A stretch of 25,549 bases of DNA from positions 1 through 25,549 of the forward strand of contig CAKQDS010000026.1 in assembly GCA_934229535.1 (NCBI GenBank), read 5' to 3'. This document shows, piece by piece, positions 22,372 through 25,549 of this stretch (positions within the stretch are counted from its first letter, which is position 1; each line of letters opens with the position of its first letter). The DNA is from an uncultured Anaeroplasmataceae bacterium (GTDB lineage: Bacteria; Bacillota_I; Bacilli_A; Acholeplasmatales; Anaeroplasmataceae). Under the pieces are notes generated by a model. It was not told the origin of the DNA and did no database searches. It was given only the letters and a program-made list of their open reading frames with translations. The translations under genes and the position numbers were made by a program.

Positions 22372-24273
22372 TTATTTTATAGCAACAGCATCAAGATCTA
22401 AAATCATTTGAACAAATTCATCTACAGATACAGTATGCTGCTCATTTGAACCATAAGCACGATATGTTACCTCATGATTTTTAACCTCATTATCACCAAT
22501 TACAAGAGTAAATGGAATCTTTTGAGTTTGTGCCTCACGAATCTTATAGCCAAGCTTTTCATCACGATAATCATTTTCAAAACGAATATGCTTATCATAG
22601 AATAGCTTATTTAATTGTTCGCAATATTCATGATGAATATCATAATTTACAGGAATGATTTTTACTTGAACTGGAGCAAGCCAGCATGGGAATGCACCAG
22701 CATAATTTTCAGTAATAATTCCAATAAAACGCTCTAATGAACCAAAGCAAGCTCTATGAATCATTACTGGAGTCTTCTTAGTACCATCTTCAGCTATATA
22801 AGTACAATCAAAACGTCCAGGAAGCTGCATATCAAGCTGAACAGTACCACATTGCCATACACGGTTCATACTATCTCTTAGCTTAAAATCAAGCTTTGGA
22901 CCATAGAATGCACCATCACCAGGATTAATCTTAAAGCTATGACCAGTTGCAAGACATGCTTCCTTTAAATCCTTTTCTGCTTCATCCCAAACCTCAATAG
23001 AACCAATATAATTATCTTCTGGTCTAGTTGATAATTCAATTGAATAATCAAGTCCAAATAATGAATAAATCTTGTCATATAATGCTAAAATCTTAGCAAC
23101 CTCACTACCAATTTGATCTTCTCTTAATAAAATATGAGCATCATCCTGAGTAAATCCACGAACACGGAATAAACCATTTAAAGCTCCACTTGCTTCATAT
23201 CTATGAACATTACCAAGCTCAGAATAACGAAGTGGTAATTCCTTATAAGAATGAAGATCATTCTTATAAACTAAGATTGCGCCTGGACAATTCATAGGCT
23301 TAATTGCATAAGTTCCATCCTCAACCTCAATTGTAAACATATCATCCTTATAATGATCCCAATGTCCTGATGTTTCCCATAATTGTCTATTAAGCATAAT
23401 AGGTGTATTAATTGTTAAATAATCATTTCTCTTATGAATATCAAGCCAGAAATCCTCTAATGTACGACGAAGCTGATAGCCCTTTGGTAGCCAAAATGGT
23501 AGACCAGGACCATATTCTGATAGCATAAATAAGCCAAGCTCCTTACCAAGCTTACGATGATCTCTCTTCTTTCTTTCCTCAAGATCATTTAAATGCTTTT
23601 CTAGTGCCTCAACAGTAAACCAACAAGTACCATAGATTCTTGTTAATTGCTCATTTTTAGAATCTCCACGCCAATAAGCACCAGCAATTGATAACAATTT
23701 AAAATGCTTTAAAATTCCTGTAGAAATAACGTGAGGTCCGCGACAAACATCAGCATAATCTCCTTGAGTATAAACACCAACAACATCATCATCAATTGCG
23801 TTAATTAATTCTGATTTATAATTATCAGTCTTAAACATCTCTAAAGCCTCAGCCTTACTCATCATTTGATGATTAATAGGTTGATTTTCTTTAACAATCT
23901 TCTTCATTTCAGCTTCAATCTTAGGTAAATCAGCTGGAGTAACTCCTCCAGGAATAGACATATCATAATAGAAGCCTTCTTCGATAGCTGGACCAACACC
24001 AAATTTAGCTCCAGCATATAAATGCTTAACTGCCTCAGCAAGTAAATGAGCACATGAATGATTTAAAACCTCAAATGCTTCACTATCATCAGCTGTTAAA
24101 AATTCAAGTTTTCCATCTTCATCAAGCTTAGTCTTTAAATCAATAAGCTTATCATTAAATCTAGCAACAATTGCTGCTTTTGCAAGACTTGAAGATAAAG
24201 CCTTAGCAATTTCAATAGCCATTTTGCCATTTTCAAATTCTTTTTTACTACCATCTTTTAATTCAATAATCAT
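22372..24273 (-). CDS. thrS: Threonyl-tRNA synthetase
   Basis: A 633-residue class II synthetase that charges tRNA-Thr. N-terminal TGS domain (1-60), editing domain with HSCAH (72-76) and C177/H181 (CRGPH), catalytic domain with MNCPG (zinc ligand C329), motif 2 HRYEASGALNGLFRVRGF (357-374), zinc ligand H380, and motif 3 IHRACFGSLERFIGI, then an anticodon-binding domain. The editing site that removes mischarged serine is intact. AAGGAGG stands before the ATG. It is controlled by a T-box leader and ends in its own terminator. Confidence 0.97.
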   Translation of the reverse strand: MIIELKDGSKKEFENGKMAIEIAKALSSSLAKAAIVARFNDKLIDLKTKLDEDGKLEFLTADDSEAFEVLNHSCAHLLAEAVKHLYAGAKFGVGPAIEEGFYYDMSIPGGVTPADLPKIEAEMKKIVKENQPINHQMMSKAEALEMFKTDNYKSELINAIDDDVVGVYTQGDYADVCRGPHVISTGILKHFKLLSIAGAYWRGDSKNEQLTRIYGTCWFTVEALEKHLNDLEERKKRDHRKLGKELGLFMLSEYGPGLPFWLPKGYQLRRTLEDFWLDIHKRNDYLTINTPIMLNRQLWETSGHWDHYKDDMFTIEVEDGTYAIKPMNCPGAILVYKNDLHSYKELPLRYSELGNVHRYEASGALNGLFRVRGFTQDDAHILLREDQIGSEVAKILALYDKIYSLFGLDYSIELSTRPEDNYIGSIEVWDEAEKDLKEACLATGHSFKINPGDGAFYGPKLDFKLRDSMNRVWQCGTVQLDMQLPGRFDCTYIAEDGTKKTPVMIHRACFGSLERFIGIITENYAGAFPCWLAPVQVKIIPVNYDIHHEYCEQLNKLFYDKHIRFENDYRDEKLGYKIREAQTQKIPFTLVIGDNEVKNHEVTYRAYGSNEQHTVSVDEFVQMILDLDAVAIK

Positions 24274-24297
24274 TTATAATTTCCTCCTTATACATAT

Positions 24298-24519
24298 AAA
24301 AAAATCGTCCTTAAAATATTAAGGACGAATAATCGCGGTACCACCTTAGTTCCAAGAATAAAATCTTGACACCTCATTAAGCTCTTAACGCGAGCACACG
24401 AAATAGCTTTTAACTATTCACTCTAAAGGGAGTAACTAAATTTTAATCTTAAGCAGCTTCCACCATCCTGCTCTCGCTTGAAGAAAATCCAAAGTAGTCA
24501 TATCCTTTTTCCGATTTCG
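24298..24519 (-). promoter_or_regulatory. T-box leader of thrS
   Basis: A leader of about 220 bases that senses uncharged tRNA-Thr. The conserved T-box AGGTGGTACCGCG is at 24346-24334 and is followed by the terminator: 10-bp stem TCGTCCTTAA/TTAAGGACGA (24328-24319 with 24314-24305) and seven T (24304-24298). Stem I apical sequence with AGCAG...GCTGCT is visible upstream. ACT at 24433-24431, a threonine codon on the 3' side of the stem I loop, is the likely specifier. Low charging lets the tRNA end pair with the T-box bulge and prevents termination. Confidence 0.92.
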
Positions 24520-24525
24520 CTTATA

Positions 24526-24554
24526 ATTTTAGTTCAAATATATAAATTTGTCAA
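24526..24554 (-). promoter_or_regulatory. Promoter of the thrS leader
   Basis: Minus-strand -35 TTGACA (consensus, 24554-24549), 17-base spacer, -10 TAAAAT (24531-24526). It lies ten bases past the stop codon of the permease gene. Confidence 0.85.
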
Positions 24555-24563
24555 TACATTAAT

Positions 24564-25549
24564 TTATTTCTTTATTATTAAATTACCATTATAAGTCTTC
24601 TTTAATTGCAATAAGGCAATAATAATTAATAAAATTAATGTTGATCCACATATTAATGCTAGTGCTATAAAGCTATAGCCAGCTTTAAATTTTATTATTG
24701 AATATATTTCTGATATAATTAATCCTATTATTAAAGGAATAAAATATATAATTAACCCTTCTTTTATTTTAGAAATAAAGAACTTAAATCTCTTCATTCC
24801 TAATAATCTTTTTATTTTATTATCATATCCTTCTGTTACAACTAAAAAATTATAAGAAATAAATACTAATATTATTGATAATAAAATTGGTATATATCCA
24901 AGTGATAAAATTATTTTCTCACCATTATCTAATTGATATAAAAGTTGTCTTTCCTTATATCCATATTCAATGTATGAGTAATTTTCAGGATTTAATTTGA
25001 TTTTTAACAAGTCCTTCTTCTTACCTATATAAACACTTGTAAAATCATATTCTTCATTCCAAGTTAATGCTTCATCATTGAAATTAGGTAAATATTTATA
25101 TAGAACCTTTCTTTGATTTATTTCTTCGTTAGTTTGTGGTGTTCCACCTGAAGTCATACTTGGTCCATATAATTCTATATATGTATAATTATTTTCTTTA
25201 GCTAATTCATAATCATTTGTATAATTATATTCGTCTCTTTGAATTATTATATTACATTTACGATAATCAGCACTTGTTACAACACCGTCAATTAAAAATT
25301 GCTTATCAGAAAAATAATATATATATAAATCTCGTTGTATCGTATATCTATAAGCTACTGCATACGTATAATGTGTTGTATTTGGATAATCTTTTAATAT
25401 TTTTTTAAATTCAGATACATGATATCTATGTGACGAATTTGAATTAGTTGTATTAGGCACTACTAAATCCCTTACATACATTGCATCCTTACGTATTTCT
25501 TTATAAACATTTGCTTGATAATCAAAAAAGTGCATATTTTGTTGACATA
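24564..25549 (-). CDS. FtsX/MacB-like ABC transporter permease, C-terminal part
   Basis: A reading frame open to the right edge of the window, so the gene continues beyond it. The first ATG inside (25535) has no ribosome binding site, supporting that this is an interior position. About 215 residues of hydrophilic, asparagine- and tyrosine-rich sequence (extracytoplasmic loop) are followed by three hydrophobic helices (about residues 217-232, 257-277 and 285-309 counted from 25535). One loop plus three terminal helices is the second half of an FtsX/MacB permease, which couples to a separate ATPase in peptide or lipid export and mechanical signalling. The helix following NFLVVTEGYDNKIKRLLGMKRFKF resembles the cytoplasmic coupling loop. 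Assignment rests on topology, not on a diagnostic motif. Confidence 0.55.
   Translation of the reverse strand, partial: CQQNMHFFDYQANVYKEIRKDAMYVRDLVVPNTTNSNSSHRYHVSEFKKILKDYPNTTHYTYAVAYRYTIQRDLYIYYFSDKQFLIDGVVTSADYRKCNIIIQRDEYNYTNDYELAKENNYTYIELYGPSMTSGGTPQTNEEINQRKVLYKYLPNFNDEALTWNEEYDFTSVYIGKKKDLLKIKLNPENYSYIEYGYKERQLLYQLDNGEKIILSLGYIPILLSIILVFISYNFLVVTEGYDNKIKRLLGMKRFKFFISKIKEGLIIYFIPLIIGLIISEIYSIIKFKAGYSFIALALICGSTLILLIIIALLQLKKTYNGNLIIKK

Noticed and set aside
115..24273. UGA read as tryptophan, as in Mollicutes
   Set aside because: Tryptophan is coded by TGG throughout, and the SNF2 gene ends in TGA at a normal ATGA overlap.

Overview
The window looks like chromosome of a low-GC, probably endospore-forming member of the Bacillota (class Bacilli or a relative; the genus cannot be read from the sequence). 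The DNA is very AT-rich, ribosome binding sites are mostly strong GGAGG types, and UGA is used as a stop, so the standard bacterial code applies. The order comEA, comEC, holA, rpsT (opposite strand), gpr is the same as in Bacillus subtilis, although comEB is missing and a 78-residue protein stands where spoIIP would be. The germination protease gene is the sign of sporulation. All genes except rpsT are on the minus strand.

Layout from left to right. Bases 1-116 hold two terminator-like hairpins and a separate palindrome. Bases 115-4202 carry a cellulose-synthase-like family 2 glycosyltransferase, a 61-residue two-helix membrane protein and a P2-type calcium or manganese ATPase. Next comes malQ (4-alpha-glucanotransferase), with an unusual hairpin between its Shine-Dalgarno sequence and start codon. 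From about 5820 to 11225 lies an island-like segment: a two-gene type III restriction-modification operon (mod, res) flanked by long non-coding AT-rich stretches with scraps of former genes, repeats and a 32-bp near-perfect palindrome. Bases 11226-13982 hold recA, pgsA, a small membrane protein and gpr. rpsT (14114-14374) faces away from gpr and shares a two-way terminator with holA. The competence operon comEA-comEC-holA occupies 14422-18050 and is preceded by its own promoter and a structured leader that ends in a terminator. A SWIM/SNF2 helicase gene translationally coupled to a YfcE-type phosphoesterase (18220-21743) follows, then a self-regulated MarR repressor (21816-22247), threonyl-tRNA synthetase with a T-box leader (22298-24554) and the C-terminal part of an FtsX/MacB-like ABC permease cut by the window edge.

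How the parts relate. ComEA and ComEC bind and import transforming DNA and RecA recombines it, so much of the machinery for natural transformation is present; the restriction system nearby would act on incoming unmodified DNA. The points most worth a second look are the comEA leader RNA with its intrinsic terminator (comEA has no room for a promoter after it), the hairpin-bridged malQ start, the palindrome and repeats upstream of mod, the tail of a lost gene beside recA, and the single-site features of the cation ATPase. No tRNA, rRNA, CRISPR array or insertion sequence was seen.
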